A stretch of 64,000 bases of DNA from Pseudonocardia hydrocarbonoxydans (GCF_006539565.1 NZ_BJNG01000030.1:53880-117879); one strand, 5' to 3'. Shown: positions 42,145 through 52,910, counted from the stretch's first letter. Program-made: numbers and translations. The notes: generated from the sequence alone by a model not told the origin.

Positions 42145-43797
42145 TTGAGTCGGCAGAGTTTGGCCAAGGCTCACCAGAAGATCCAGGAGCTCTCCTGGGA
42201 GCCGCAGTACCACGAGCCGTACATGAAGTACGGAACCGACTACACCTTCCGCAAGGCCGCGAAGAAGGACCCGCTCAAGCAGGTCCTGCGGTCCTACTTC
42301 CCCATGCAGGAGGAGAAGGACCACCGCGTCTACGGCGCGTCCGACGGGGCCATCCGCGGAAACATGTTCCGGCAGGTGCAGGAGCGCTGGCTGGAGTGGC
42401 AGAAGCTGTTCCTCAGCATCATCCCGTTGCCGGAGGTCTCGGCCGCGCGGTCGATGCCGATGCTGTTCCACGTTGTGCCCAACCCGGAGCTGCACAACGG
42501 CCAGGCCATTCAGATGATCGACGAGGTGCGCCACTCGACGATCCAGCAGAACCTGAAGCGCCTGTACATGAACAACTACATCGACCCGGCGGGCTTCAAC
42601 AACAGCCTGCGGAACTTCCACAGCGACTACTGCGGCACCATCGGCCGTCAGTTCGCCGAGGGGTTCATCACCGGTGACGCGATCACCGCGGCCAGCATCT
42701 ACCTGACGATCGTCGCCGAGACGGCGTTCACGAACACGCTGTTCGTGGCCATGCCGGCCGAGGCCGCGGCCAACGGTGACTACCTGCTGCCGACGGTGTT
42801 CCACTCGGTCCAGTCCGACGAGTCGCGCCACATCTCCAACGGTTACGCCACCCTGCTGATGGCCCTGTCCGACGAGGACAACCGCCAGCTCCTCGAGCGC
42901 GACCTCCGCTACGCGTGGTGGAACAACCACCGCGTCGTCGACGCCGCCATCGGTACCTTCATCGAGTACGGCACGAAGGACCGCCGCAAGGACCGTGAGT
43001 CCTACGCCGAGATGTGGCGCCGCTGGATCTACGACGACTACTACCGCTCCTACCTGGTGCCGCTCGAGAAGTACGGCCTGGTCATCCCGCACGACCTGAT
43101 CGAAGAGTCGTGGAAGCAGATCTGGGAGAAGGGCTACGTCCACGAGGTCGCGCAGTTCTTCTGCACCGGTTGGCTCGCCAACTACTGGCGCATGGACGGC
43201 ATGACCGACACGGACTTCGAGTGGTTCGAGTACAAGTACCCGGGCTGGTACGACAAGTACGGCGCATGGTGGGAGAACTACAACCGCCTCGCCACCCCGA
43301 ACGGTCACAACCCGATCGTGTTCGAGGACGTCGACTACGTCTACCCGGCCCGCTGCTGGACCTGCATGGTCCCGTGTCTGGTGCGTGAGGACATGGTCAT
43401 GGCCGACATCGACGGCGTGACGCGCACGTACTGCCACGAGGTCTGCCGCTGGACCGATGTCGAGGCCTTCCGTCCCACGTACCAGGGTCGCGAGACCCCG
43501 AACATGGGCCGCCTGGTCGGACACCGTGAGTGGGAGACGCTCTACCACGGCTGGAACTGGGCCGATGTGGTCACGGACATGGGCTTCGTCCGGGACGACG
43601 GCAAGACGATGACCGCCCAGCCCCACCTCGACCTGAACCCCAAGAAGATGTGGACGCTGGACCACCTGCGGCGGTGCCCCCCGCTGCAGAGCCCGAACGT
43701 GTTGATCAACGGGCTGGACGCTGCCGGCAAGGCCGCGTTCCAGGCTGATTACAACCGTCAGGGCCCCGCCGGACGACCGGCACCCGCGAGCGCCTGA
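42145..43797 (+). CDS. prmA: Propane-type soluble diiron monooxygenase, hydroxylase alpha subunit
   Basis: The catalytic subunit of a group 5 soluble diiron monooxygenase inserts one O atom of O2 into propane (C2) or similar small hydrocarbons, phenols or ketones. The protein has 550 residues. Diiron ligands are E97, E127, H130 (DEVRH), E192, E226 and H229 (DESRH), with exactly the 30/3/65/34/3 spacing of methane monooxygenase MmoX. A C-terminal cysteine cluster (CWTCMVPC and YCHEVC) is typical of PrmA/MimA. TTG 42145 is fixed by GAGGAG seven bases upstream and by the usual SRQSL N terminus. Tetrahydrofuran monooxygenases (Thm) share this organisation, but their usual aldehyde dehydrogenase neighbours are absent here, and the adjacent chaperonin favours Prm/Mim. 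Confidence 0.95.
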   Translation: MSRQSLAKAHQKIQELSWEPQYHEPYMKYGTDYTFRKAAKKDPLKQVLRSYFPMQEEKDHRVYGASDGAIRGNMFRQVQERWLEWQKLFLSIIPLPEVSAARSMPMLFHVVPNPELHNGQAIQMIDEVRHSTIQQNLKRLYMNNYIDPAGFNNSLRNFHSDYCGTIGRQFAEGFITGDAITAASIYLTIVAETAFTNTLFVAMPAEAAANGDYLLPTVFHSVQSDESRHISNGYATLLMALSDEDNRQLLERDLRYAWWNNHRVVDAAIGTFIEYGTKDRRKDRESYAEMWRRWIYDDYYRSYLVPLEKYGLVIPHDLIEESWKQIWEKGYVHEVAQFFCTGWLANYWRMDGMTDTDFEWFEYKYPGWYDKYGAWWENYNRLATPNGHNPIVFEDVDYVYPARCWTCMVPCLVREDMVMADIDGVTRTYCHEVCRWTDVEAFRPTYQGRETPNMGRLVGHREWETLYHGWNWADVVTDMGFVRDDGKTMTAQPHLDLNPKKMWTLDHLRRCPPLQSPNVLINGLDAAGKAAFQADYNRQGPAGRPAPASA

Positions 43798-43813
43798 GCG
43801 CGGGTCAGGTGAG

Positions 43814-43850
43814 GGGGGAGGGCCGACGACTCCATCGTCGGCCTTCCCCC
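43814..43850 (+). terminator. 16-bp hairpin between prmA and prmB (attenuator/processing site)
   Basis: 43814-43829 pairs with 43835-43850 through 16 bp with a single G-U and a 5-nt loop. It lies 17 nt after the prmA stop and 60 nt before prmB, with no T tract. It probably stabilises or partly terminates the prmA message so that the hydroxylase subunit is made in excess. Confidence 0.65.
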
Positions 43851-43909
43851 TGCTCAGGCCAGCCTCAGCAGTTCACACAGGTCCACCGGCGAAAGGCGCA
43901 AGACAGCTA

Positions 43910-44971
43910 ATGGGTGAGAAGCACATCGTCAGGTTCGAGCCGGTGGGCATCGAGATCGAGGTCGACGAGGACCAGAACATTCTCCGCGCCGCAGCCGAGA
44001 ACGGCGTCCAGCTCATGCACGGATGCAAAGAGGGTCAGTGCGCGGCGTGCAAGTCGTTCGTCCTCGAAGGCGACATGGACGACATCGAACTCGACAAGTA
44101 CTCCACGTTCGCGTTGCCGGACTCCGAACGTGAAGAGGGTCAGACCCTCCTCTGCCGGGCACACGCGTACTCGGACCTGGTGATCGAGCTCCTCCAGTAC
44201 GACGAGGAGATCATCCGGTCGGGGCTGCCGCTGAAGAAGGGCGTGGCCGAGGTCGTCTCGAACGAGTCGGTCACCCACGACATGCGGCACCTCGTCCTCA
44301 AGTTGATCGAGCCGGAAGAGATCAAGTTCTTCCCGGGCCAGTACCTGGACATCACGGTACCGGGCACGGATGAGAGCCGCTCGTTCTCGATGGCGAACGT
44401 CCCGGGCCGCGAAGGCGTGTTCGAGTTCGTCATCAAGATCTACCCGGACGGCCTGTTCTCGGAGTTCCTCGACAAGAAGGTGCAGATCGGTGACCGGCTC
44501 GATGTGGAGGGCCCCTTCGGGACCTTCACGCTTCGGGAGAGTCGGACCTCGCCGATCATCTTCGTGGGCGGTGGAGCGGGAATGGCCCCGGTGCTGGGTC
44601 TGCTGCGCTCGATGGCGGAACGCGGGACCGACCGCAAGCCGATCTTCTACTACGGAGGCCGGCGTTCGCGGGACCTGTGTTTCGAGAAGGAGCTCCGGGA
44701 GCTGGAGGAGAAGATCCCCGGCTTCCGGTACGTCCCGGCGCTCTCCGAGCCTGCCGGTGACGACGAGTGGGACGGCGAGGTCGGGCTCATCACCGATGTC
44801 GTCGAACGGCTCGAGCCCGATCTGAAGGGTCGGGACGCGTACGTGTGCGGGCCTCCGCCGATGGTGGATGCGGCGCTGGCGAAGCTCACGGCACTCGGTG
44901 TACTCGAGGCGAACATCTTCTACGACAAGTTCACCACCACCGGTGAACCGGAAGGCGAGGACAGCCCATGA
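43910..44971 (+). CDS. prmB: Monooxygenase reductase component (2Fe-2S/FAD/NADH)
   Basis: This 353-residue electron-transfer protein reduces the hydroxylase. The N-terminal plant-type ferredoxin has cysteines C39, C44, C47 and C82 (HGCKEGQCAACKS then LLCRAH). The FAD domain has RSFSMAN (about 136) and the NAD domain GGGAGMAP and CGPPPM. The C-terminal end NIFYDKFTT is normal for this family. ATG 43910 has only a weak AAAGG upstream. The end overlaps prmC by 4 nt (ATGA). Translation may depend partly on coupling or on processing at the hairpin upstream. Confidence 0.95.
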   Translation: MGEKHIVRFEPVGIEIEVDEDQNILRAAAENGVQLMHGCKEGQCAACKSFVLEGDMDDIELDKYSTFALPDSEREEGQTLLCRAHAYSDLVIELLQYDEEIIRSGLPLKKGVAEVVSNESVTHDMRHLVLKLIEPEEIKFFPGQYLDITVPGTDESRSFSMANVPGREGVFEFVIKIYPDGLFSEFLDKKVQIGDRLDVEGPFGTFTLRESRTSPIIFVGGGAGMAPVLGLLRSMAERGTDRKPIFYYGGRRSRDLCFEKELRELEEKIPGFRYVPALSEPAGDDEWDGEVGLITDVVERLEPDLKGRDAYVCGPPPMVDAALAKLTALGVLEANIFYDKFTTTGEPEGEDSP

Positions 44972-46155
44972 CCACTGCTCAACGTCCCGAACGCAGTGTC
45001 CCGAAGCCACAGTTCACGGATGCGGAGGCAGGCGCGCAGGAGTTCCCGGACTCCGGTGCGAGCGCACGTCGGTACAACTACTACAAGCCGGCGAAGCGTA
45101 AGCAGACCCACTACGAGGACGTCACGGTCGACGTCCAGCCCGACCCCCGCCACTACCTCGCCCAGGGGTGGATCTACGGCTTCGCCGACGGCAGCCGCGG
45201 ATACCCGCTGACCTGGACGAAGCTCAAGGCCTGGGGCGTCGACAAGCCCGAGCCGGAGAACGGCGTCGGCACCGGCAACAACCACGTCGAGGAGTGGCCC
45301 GCCCACGGCTGGCACGAGTTCCGGGATCCCAACGAGGAATGGGAGATGACGTTCTACCGCTACAACGCGAACGTCGTCCGCCAGACCACCCAGAACGTCG
45401 AGAACGCCCGCCAGGCGAAGGCCTTCGACAACTGGACCGCGAACTGGAAGACCTTCGTCGAGCGCAACGTCGGCGCGTGGATGCACATCGAGCACATCCT
45501 CGGCCTGTACGTCTTCGCCGCGATCAACCGGTCCTGTCCCACCAACATGCACAACACGGCGATGGTCGTGAACAGCATGCACAAGATCCGTTTCGCGCAG
45601 GACCTCGCGCTGTACAACCTCACGCTCTCCGAGGAGATCGAGGGCTTCGACGGCACGGCGCACCTCGACGCGTGGAACAACGACGCCGAGTGGCAGGGCA
45701 TCCGCAAGGTCGTCGAGGCGCTCACGGCCGTCGACGACGACTGGGGTGAGATGGCCTTCGCCACCAACGTGGTGTTCGAGCCGCTGCTCGGTGAGCTGTT
45801 CCGCAGCAACCTGGTGCAGCAGGCCGCGGCCGGCAACGGCGACTTCGTGACCCCGACCGTCATCGGCGCGGGCGAGTACGACTACTCGCAGCGCGACCTG
45901 CGCTGGACGCAGGCGTGCTTCGGCCCGCTGACGCAGGACAAGGAGTTCGCGGCCTACAACAAGGAGCTCATGCAGGGTTGGCTCTCCAAGTGGGTCCCCC
46001 GGTGCCTGGAGGCGGCCCGCGCGATGCAGCCGCTGTGGAGCCAGCCCGACGCCAAGCCCCCGCGTTTCGAGGACGCCCTCGACCGGGCCAAGAGCCGCTT
46101 CGCCGGCATCGTGACCGAACTCGGACTGGAGCCCCCGAAGGAGCTGTCGCAGTGA
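44968..46155 (+). CDS. prmC: Monooxygenase hydroxylase beta subunit
   Basis: The protein has 395 residues. It belongs to the ferritin-like family of the alpha subunit but has lost the iron ligands; beta subunits form the alpha2beta2 hydroxylase scaffold. Typical segments: RRYNYYKPAKRKQTHYEDVTVDVQPDPRHYL at the N terminus, NWTANWKTFVERNVGAWMHIEHILGLYVF, and MVVNSMHKIRFAQDLALYNL. The start ATG overlaps the prmB stop and the stop overlaps the prmD start, so B, C and D are translated as a unit in 1:1-type ratio. Function is assigned by homology and position. Confidence 0.93.
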   Translation: MTTAQRPERSVPKPQFTDAEAGAQEFPDSGASARRYNYYKPAKRKQTHYEDVTVDVQPDPRHYLAQGWIYGFADGSRGYPLTWTKLKAWGVDKPEPENGVGTGNNHVEEWPAHGWHEFRDPNEEWEMTFYRYNANVVRQTTQNVENARQAKAFDNWTANWKTFVERNVGAWMHIEHILGLYVFAAINRSCPTNMHNTAMVVNSMHKIRFAQDLALYNLTLSEEIEGFDGTAHLDAWNNDAEWQGIRKVVEALTAVDDDWGEMAFATNVVFEPLLGELFRSNLVQQAAAGNGDFVTPTVIGAGEYDYSQRDLRWTQACFGPLTQDKEFAAYNKELMQGWLSKWVPRCLEAARAMQPLWSQPDAKPPRFEDALDRAKSRFAGIVTELGLEPPKELSQ

Positions 46156-46526
46156 CTGGTTTCAAGACCGCAGAGAGCCCGTTCAAGGCGAACAACACCG
46201 CCAGCAACATGGCCGGCGTGACGCTGATGAACAACCAGGTCGGCGTGGTCGTCGCGGACGTCATGGACAAGCAGGAGAACGTGACCATCACGCACCTGCC
46301 GTCCATGATCCGCGTGGACTGCGTGGGCCGGATGGACTTCGTCTACGACGAGATCTCCGAGGCACTGGGCGAGGAGGAGGGCTTCTACGACGCCTCCGAG
46401 TTCGAGGAGAACATGTCCACGCACTACGGCAAGATGATCCACATGGATGACCGGACCGTGATGTTCGGGAATCTGGAGGAGGCCGCCGAGTTCATCGGCG
46501 ACATGCTGCCTCCCGAGGTGAAGTAG
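46152..46526 (+). CDS. prmD: Monooxygenase coupling (effector) protein
   Basis: This 124-residue MmoB/DmpM-type regulatory protein binds the hydroxylase, controls substrate access and couples electron flow to oxygenation. It contains NQVGVVVADVMDKQENVTITHLPSMIRVDCVGRMDF, the conserved effector core, and an acidic C terminus (EEAAEFIGDMLPPEV). It carries no cofactor. GTG 46152 overlaps the prmC stop (GTGA). It is followed by a terminator-like hairpin (46546-46589) before the chaperonin gene. Confidence 0.92.
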   Translation: MTGFKTAESPFKANNTASNMAGVTLMNNQVGVVVADVMDKQENVTITHLPSMIRVDCVGRMDFVYDEISEALGEEEGFYDASEFEENMSTHYGKMIHMDDRTVMFGNLEEAAEFIGDMLPPEVK

Positions 46527-48338
<1,812 letters not shown>

Positions 48339-49457
48339 ATGTACGACGTCGACGGCGAGACCTACCTCGTGGTCGACGCGCAGGTGCACGCCTGGGATGC
48401 GAGCCCGCACAACCAGGCCGGACCTGCGGGTGAGCTGTTCGCCGCCGACCTCCTGCGGCGGCACCGGGAGCTCGACGGCTCCGCGGTGCCGCTGCCGGAG
48501 GTCGAGCGCGTCACCGAGGACGGGCTGACCCGGGACGTGTTCGACGGCGGGTACGTCGACCGGGCGGTGCTGCAGCCGGTCGTGCTCGGGGAGTTGTTCG
48601 TCCTCGGTTTCTCCCCGGTGGCCTGGCACGCCGAGCTGGCCGCGCGGATGCCGGGGCGGTTCGTGCTCAGCGGAGAGCTGGACCCGGACGCCGGTCAGCC
48701 CGGCGCGCGGGGGATCGCGGCGAAGGTACGCCGCTGGGACATGCGCGGCCTGACCTTCTGCGAGTCCCGGCGTCCGGGTGGCCGGATGGAGCTGCGGGAG
48801 AGCTGGCTGCGCCGGGCGCTGACCCGCTGCACGGCGTCCGGTGCGGGCGTCGTCCATCTCGGGGTCGCGCCGTCGGCCGGACCGGCGCCGTGGCGCCGCT
48901 GGCGCGCCGCGGCTGGCCAACGCCGGCACGGCACGGCGCCGCGCCTGCCCAGCTGGGCCGAGCCGGTGCGCTCGGGTTCCGCGCTGCCGGTGCGTACGCG
49001 GCCCGTGCAGCGCGTCCCGTCGGCGGGTTTCGACGTCGCCCACTTCCGGGAGCTCGCCACCGCCCTGCCGCGCACCTCGTTCGTGCTGGGGGCGGGGTGC
49101 CTTCCTGCCGAGCAGCTGTGTCGGCTGGCGCGGCTGCCGAACGTGCACGTCGTGCTCACCGAGCTTCTGCCGTGGATCGCGGTCACCGACACCCGCGTCG
49201 AGTTCGGGCGGGCGTTCGGCGAGCTGCTGCTGGCGTTCGGACCGGAGCGGTTGCTGTTCGGCAGCGGCTACCCGCTCGTGCGCCCGGGAAGGCTGGTGGA
49301 GCAGTTCGCGGCGTACCGCTTCCCCGACGAGCTCCGCGGCCGCTACCGCGACCTCGACACCGATGCGCGGCGGGCGATCCTGGGCGGCAACGCGGCCCGG
49401 CTCTACGGCATCGAGGGTGGTCGGCTGGCCCCGGCCGTGGTGGCGCGGCGGGGGTAG
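48339..49457 (+). CDS. Amidohydrolase-2-family metal-dependent hydrolase
   Basis: The protein has 372 residues and its ATG follows the groEL TAG directly (TAGATG), so it is coupled to the chaperonin. The TIM-barrel amidohydrolase fold is indicated by LVVDAQVHAWD (first metal site, with Q in place of the first His), SGELDPDAG, FDVAHFRELATALPRTSFVLGAG, NVHVVLTELLPWI and LLFGSGYP with NAARLYG at the end. An Arg-rich middle stretch (about 178-215) looks less conserved. Homologues sit beside groEL in mim/prm clusters; their reaction is unknown, perhaps hydrolysis or decarboxylation of an oxidation product. Confidence 0.82.
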   Translation: MYDVDGETYLVVDAQVHAWDASPHNQAGPAGELFAADLLRRHRELDGSAVPLPEVERVTEDGLTRDVFDGGYVDRAVLQPVVLGELFVLGFSPVAWHAELAARMPGRFVLSGELDPDAGQPGARGIAAKVRRWDMRGLTFCESRRPGGRMELRESWLRRALTRCTASGAGVVHLGVAPSAGPAPWRRWRAAAGQRRHGTAPRLPSWAEPVRSGSALPVRTRPVQRVPSAGFDVAHFRELATALPRTSFVLGAGCLPAEQLCRLARLPNVHVVLTELLPWIAVTDTRVEFGRAFGELLLAFGPERLLFGSGYPLVRPGRLVEQFAAYRFPDELRGRYRDLDTDARRAILGGNAARLYGIEGGRLAPAVVARRG

Positions 49458-49517
49458 CCAGCGGTTGCAGGGGCTTCGATCGGCTCTTAGCGTGGTCGGC
49501 CAATCGGGGGAGGCTCC

Positions 49518-50891
49518 ATGAGCAGCTCAGACATGCCGGAATCGTCCACAGTGGACGAAACGGACATAGTGACCAGGACCGAGGTCGACGAGCCGACGGT
49601 GCGCAAGGCCGTCGGTGCCGCGGCGATGGGCAACCTCGTCGAGTGGTTCGACTACGGGATCTACAGCTACGTCGTCGCGTACATCACGCTCAACCTCATC
49701 CCGGGCGGTGATCAGGAGAACGCGGGCCCCGTCTTCGCGCTCGCCATCTTCGCGGTGGCCTATCTGGTGCGCCCGCTCGGCGGCATCATCCTGGGCCCGC
49801 TCGGCGACCGGATCGGCCGCAAGAAGGTGCTGGCGCTGACGATCGTGGTGATGTCGGCGGCGAGCTTCTGCATCGGCCTGCTGCCCACCTACGCCGCGAT
49901 CGGGATCGCGGCGCCGATCATGCTGATCCTGCTGCGCATCGTGCAGGGCTTCGCGACGGGCGGGGAGTACGGCGGGGCGGCGGCGTTCATCGCCGAGTAC
50001 GCCCCGGACAGGCGCCGCGGGTTCTACTGCAGCTTCCTGGAGCTCGGCACGACCGGTGGCTTCGTCCTCGCGGCCGGGATGGTGACCGCACTGCAGGTCA
50101 CGCTGTCCGAGGCCGACATGAACTCGTGGGGCTGGCGCGTCCCGTTCCTCATCGCCGGTCCGCTGGGCATCGTCGGGCTCTACCTGCGAAGCAAGCTCGA
50201 GGACACCCCGGCGTTCCTCGCACTGGAGGAGAAGGCGCAGGTCTCGGAGTCGCCGCTGCGTGACGTGCTGACCAAGCACTGGCGGCCGATCCTGGTCTGC
50301 ATGGGCCTGGTGCTGTTCTACAACGTCGCGGTCTACACGATCCTGTTCTACATGCCGACCTACCTGGAGTCGACGACCGGACTCGACTCCACCACGGCGC
50401 TGCTCTACATCCTCGGCATGATGATCCTGATCATGATCGTGATCATCCCGGTGGGTGCGCTGTCGGACCGGATCGGCCGCAAGCCGTTGATCCTGGGGTC
50501 GTGCATCGGCTTCATCGTCCTGTCCTACCCGGCTTTCCTGATGCTCGACTCGGGCACGGCGCTGGGGACGGTCAGCGGCCTGCTGATCCTCGGGCTGCTC
50601 CTGGTGATGCTGCTCGGCACGATGTCGGCCACCCTGCCCGCGCTGTTCGACACCGACGTGCGCTACGGCGGCTTCTCCATCGGCTACAACATCTCCACGT
50701 CGGTGTTCGGGGGCACGGCGCCGGCGATCCTCGCCCTGCTCGTCCTCTCGACCGGGAACAACGCGAGCCCCGGCATCTACGTCGCCGTCGCGTCGCTGAT
50801 CTCGCTCGGGGCGGTGCTGCTGGTGAAGGAGAGCGCCGGGAAGCCGCTGCCGGGCTCGGCGGCGTCGGTCATCCGCGAGAAGGTCGCCTGA
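49518..50891 (+). CDS. MFS metabolite:H+ symporter
   Basis: This 457-residue, 12-helix transporter shows RKAVGAAAMGNLVEWFDYGIYSY (the opening of the MHS/ProP-type family), GDRIGRKKVLALTI, LLRIVQGFATGGEYGGAAAFIAEYAP, GWRVPFLIAGPLGIVGLYLRSKLEDTPAF and ALSDRIGRKPLILG. These features fit the metabolite:H+ symporter group (ShiA, ProP, KgtP), which imports small acids or zwitterions. Located 60 nt after the amidohydrolase, it may take up substrate or intermediates of the pathway, but this is inferred from position. TAGCGT near 49490 plus GGGAGG before ATG 49518 suggest its own promoter. A 17-bp hairpin follows. Confidence 0.88.
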   Translation: MSSSDMPESSTVDETDIVTRTEVDEPTVRKAVGAAAMGNLVEWFDYGIYSYVVAYITLNLIPGGDQENAGPVFALAIFAVAYLVRPLGGIILGPLGDRIGRKKVLALTIVVMSAASFCIGLLPTYAAIGIAAPIMLILLRIVQGFATGGEYGGAAAFIAEYAPDRRRGFYCSFLELGTTGGFVLAAGMVTALQVTLSEADMNSWGWRVPFLIAGPLGIVGLYLRSKLEDTPAFLALEEKAQVSESPLRDVLTKHWRPILVCMGLVLFYNVAVYTILFYMPTYLESTTGLDSTTALLYILGMMILIMIVIIPVGALSDRIGRKPLILGSCIGFIVLSYPAFLMLDSGTALGTVSGLLILGLLLVMLLGTMSATLPALFDTDVRYGGFSIGYNISTSVFGGTAPAILALLVLSTGNNASPGIYVAVASLISLGAVLLVKESAGKPLPGSAASVIREKVA

Positions 50892-50910
50892 CCCGCCCGC
50901 ACACACCTCC

Positions 50911-50950
50911 CGGGGCTCGCACACAGGTTCTGCCCTGTGTGCGAGCCCCG
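50911..50950. terminator. 17-bp perfect hairpin terminator
   Basis: 50911-50927 pairs with 50934-50950 around a 6-nt loop. A third, partly matching copy of the arm (CCTGTGTGCGGGCTCCG) lies at 50954-50970. It closes the monooxygenase island. Confidence 0.85.
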
Positions 50951-50990
50951 CGGCCTGTGTGCGGGCTCCGCGCCGTCGTATGTTGACGTG

Positions 50991-51440
50991 GTGAGTGCGC
51001 CGCCGAGACAGGCCCCGGGCGACCTGCTGGTGCACCTGCGCCGGGCTCGCGACCACGCCGACCTCCACTACGCCGAGACGCTGGACCTCGCCGCGATCGC
51101 GGCCGTCGCCGGGATCAGCAAGTTCCACTTCCAGCGCCTGTTCACCGCCACCTACGGCGTGTCGCCCGCGGCGTACCTGTCGCGGCGCCGGGTGGAGCGG
51201 GCGCAGGACCTGCTGCGGTCCACCAACCTCACCGTCACCGAGGTCTGCCATGCGGTGGGGTTCTCCAGCCTCGGGTCCTTCTCGGCGCGGTTCAGCGAGC
51301 TGGTCGGGGAGTCACCGAGTGGGTTCCAGCGGCGCTGGGCCGCGGCCGGCCCGCCCCGGATCCCGGGGTGTTTCGTGTTCATGTGGGGGTTGGCCGAGCG
51401 CGCAAGCGAGGAGAAGCCGACCGGCCCGGAGGCCTCCTAG
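50991..51440 (+). CDS. AraC-family regulator (HTH only)
   Basis: This 149-residue protein consists mainly of the double helix-turn-helix of AraC/XylS proteins: LDLAAIAAVAGISKFHFQRLFTATYGVSPAAYLSRRRVERAQDLL and TEVCHAVGFSSLGSFSARFSELVGESPSGFQRR. There is no ligand-binding domain, so activity is likely set by partner or level. GTG 50991 lies 6 nt after TATGTT (50979-50984), giving a leaderless start. The next gene is a VOC protein 9 nt away; AraC-VOC pairs often form small stress or detox units. It is unlikely to control prm. Confidence 0.85.
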   Translation: MSAPPRQAPGDLLVHLRRARDHADLHYAETLDLAAIAAVAGISKFHFQRLFTATYGVSPAAYLSRRRVERAQDLLRSTNLTVTEVCHAVGFSSLGSFSARFSELVGESPSGFQRRWAAAGPPRIPGCFVFMWGLAERASEEKPTGPEAS

Positions 51441-51449
51441 CCTGGGTGG

Positions 51450-51878
51450 ATGATCACCGGAGTCTCCATCGTCAGCGTCTTCGTCACCGACATCGACGCG
51501 TCCAAGGCCTTCTACATCGACGTCCTCGGTTTCGTCGAGAACAGCGACATCACCCTCGCCAACGGCTACCGCTGGTGCGCGGTCAACCACCCGGACCATC
51601 CCCTGCCGGTGGTGACGTTCGCCGTCCCCGGTCCACCGCAGTCGCCCGAGCTGTCCGCCGCGATCACCCGGTCGCTCGACGCCGGCACGATGCACGGCCT
51701 GGGGCTCAACGTCGACGACTGCCGCAAGACCTACGAGGAGCTGCGGGCGAAGGGCGTGGAGTTCGTCCAGGAGCCCGCGGAGCGCCCGTACGGGGTCGAG
51801 GCGGTGGCCCGGGACAACTCGGGCAACTGGATGGTGCTCGTCGAGCCGAGGGCGTTCAACGCCGCGGACTTCGGCTGA
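51450..51878 (+). CDS. VOC-superfamily (glyoxalase/dioxygenase-like) protein
   Basis: This 142-residue vicinal-oxygen-chelate domain protein has VSIVSVFVTDIDASKAFYIDVLGF, MHGLGLNVDDCRKTYEELRAKGVEF and AVARDNSGNWMVLVEPR, the paired beta-alpha-beta modules. A metal-site His/Glu set is only partly recognisable. ATG 51450 lies 6 nt after TAGCCT (51438-51443). Such proteins act in methylglyoxal detoxification or antibiotic resistance, but the actual substrate is unknown. Its 3' end overlaps the convergent GGCT gene by 23 bp. Confidence 0.82.
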   Translation: MITGVSIVSVFVTDIDASKAFYIDVLGFVENSDITLANGYRWCAVNHPDHPLPVVTFAVPGPPQSPELSAAITRSLDAGTMHGLGLNVDDCRKTYEELRAKGVEFVQEPAERPYGVEAVARDNSGNWMVLVEPRAFNAADFG

Positions 51879-52890
51879 CGGCGGCGGCCCAGCCGGGTCG
51901 GAACCCGTCGGTCGGGGAGCGCCAGGCGTAGGCCCAGGCGACGGTGCCGTCGGTCAGGACGGTGCGGACGCGCTGGTAGTCCGGGCCCTCGTAGGCGTCC
52001 ATCGCGGGGAACGCGGCGACCGGTTCGCGCAGCTCGATGAGCGTGCCGGGAGTGGTGCCGGTCCCGTCGGGGAGCCAGGCGGGGTAGCCGCGGCCGGTGT
52101 CGAGCACCGCTCCGGGGGCCGTGGCGGGGCGGGTCGTGCCGGTGGCGAACGGCTCGACGTAGTGCCACGAGATCTGTCCGGGCTGCAGCAGGCCGTAGGC
52201 GAACAGGGCGGTCGGCCACTCGTCGGGACGGGGCGCGCCGATGACGGTCGGGGCGTCGAGGCCGTCGGTCCCCGGCCCGCCGACGAGGCCGTGGGCCACC
52301 GACTGCGGTACGTCCGCGCACCGCACCGGTGCGCCGTCGACGAGGAGCGGGGCGCGGGCGGCCGAGTGCCCGACGTAGACCCACGGTGCGTCGACGCGGG
52401 AGCCGTCCTCGGTGTGGACGGTGCCGGTGTGCAGGCGGGCGAGCCGGAAGCGCTCGTCGCGGCCCTCGCAGCGGTCGAGCACCGCGACCTGCTCGGGCGT
52501 GGCGAGCCAGACCGCGTGCTCCTCGGTGACGTCGGGCGCGGCGGCGAGCACCGCGGGCCGCCGGCCGTCGCGGGCGCGCAGCCCGGCCGCCCACACGGCG
52601 GCGACGCCGGTGGTGCGGGCGCGCAGGGCGACCACCGGGTCCGGGCCCAGGCCCAGCTCCCGCCGCAGCCAGGTGATCTTGCTCGGGCACCGGTTGGAGC
52701 CGTAGGCCAGTACCGGGATCCGGGCCGCCGCCGGGACGGCGCCGCGGGCGGCGAGCCACCCGTCGAGCGGGACGTCGCCGACGCGCCACGGGCCGGGCGT
52801 GATCGGGTGCGACCGTCCGTCGGCGTGGGCGAACGACGTGGACGGCGTCGCGCCCGGGTAGGGATCGGCGGGGAACGCGGAGTCGAGCAC
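51856..52890 (-). CDS. Gamma-glutamylcyclotransferase-fold protein (two GGCT-like segments)
   Basis: This 344-residue protein has an N-terminal half with VLAYGSNRCPSKITWLRRELG and a C-terminal half with LFAYGLLQPGQISWHYVEPF, TLIELREPVAAFPAMDAYEGPDYQRV. Both are the YG-S/L-P-loop of the GGCT/BtrG fold, with the catalytic Glu-like E in YEGPDY. Two such segments in one protein are unusual; the N-terminal one may be substrate binding. The family releases 5-oxoproline from gamma-glutamyl peptides. Start GTG 52890 lies 6 nt after minus-strand TACGGT (52897-52902). Its 3' end overlaps the VOC gene. Confidence 0.72.
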   Translation of the reverse strand: MLDSAFPADPYPGATPSTSFAHADGRSHPITPGPWRVGDVPLDGWLAARGAVPAAARIPVLAYGSNRCPSKITWLRRELGLGPDPVVALRARTTGVAAVWAAGLRARDGRRPAVLAAAPDVTEEHAVWLATPEQVAVLDRCEGRDERFRLARLHTGTVHTEDGSRVDAPWVYVGHSAARAPLLVDGAPVRCADVPQSVAHGLVGGPGTDGLDAPTVIGAPRPDEWPTALFAYGLLQPGQISWHYVEPFATGTTRPATAPGAVLDTGRGYPAWLPDGTGTTPGTLIELREPVAAFPAMDAYEGPDYQRVRTVLTDGTVAWAYAWRSPTDGFRPGWAAAVSRSPRR

Positions 52891-52910
52891 GACCCGACCG
52901 TAGCCACGAC

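Noticed and set aside
39095..42148. A 1017-codon plus-strand frame opposite the ABC and regulator genes
   Set aside because: Low-complexity shadow of two well-supported minus-strand genes; no domain, no ribosome site.
41911..43665. A 584-codon minus-strand frame opposite prmA
   Set aside because: prmA is certain from six diiron ligands; the antisense translation is Val/His/Arg-rich without homology features.
42145..46526. Tetrahydrofuran/dioxane monooxygenase (thm) instead of propane monooxygenase
   Set aside because: Subunit order is shared, but the usual semialdehyde dehydrogenase neighbour is absent and a groEL/amidohydrolase pair typical of mim/prm clusters is present. Kept as an alternative until a tree is made.
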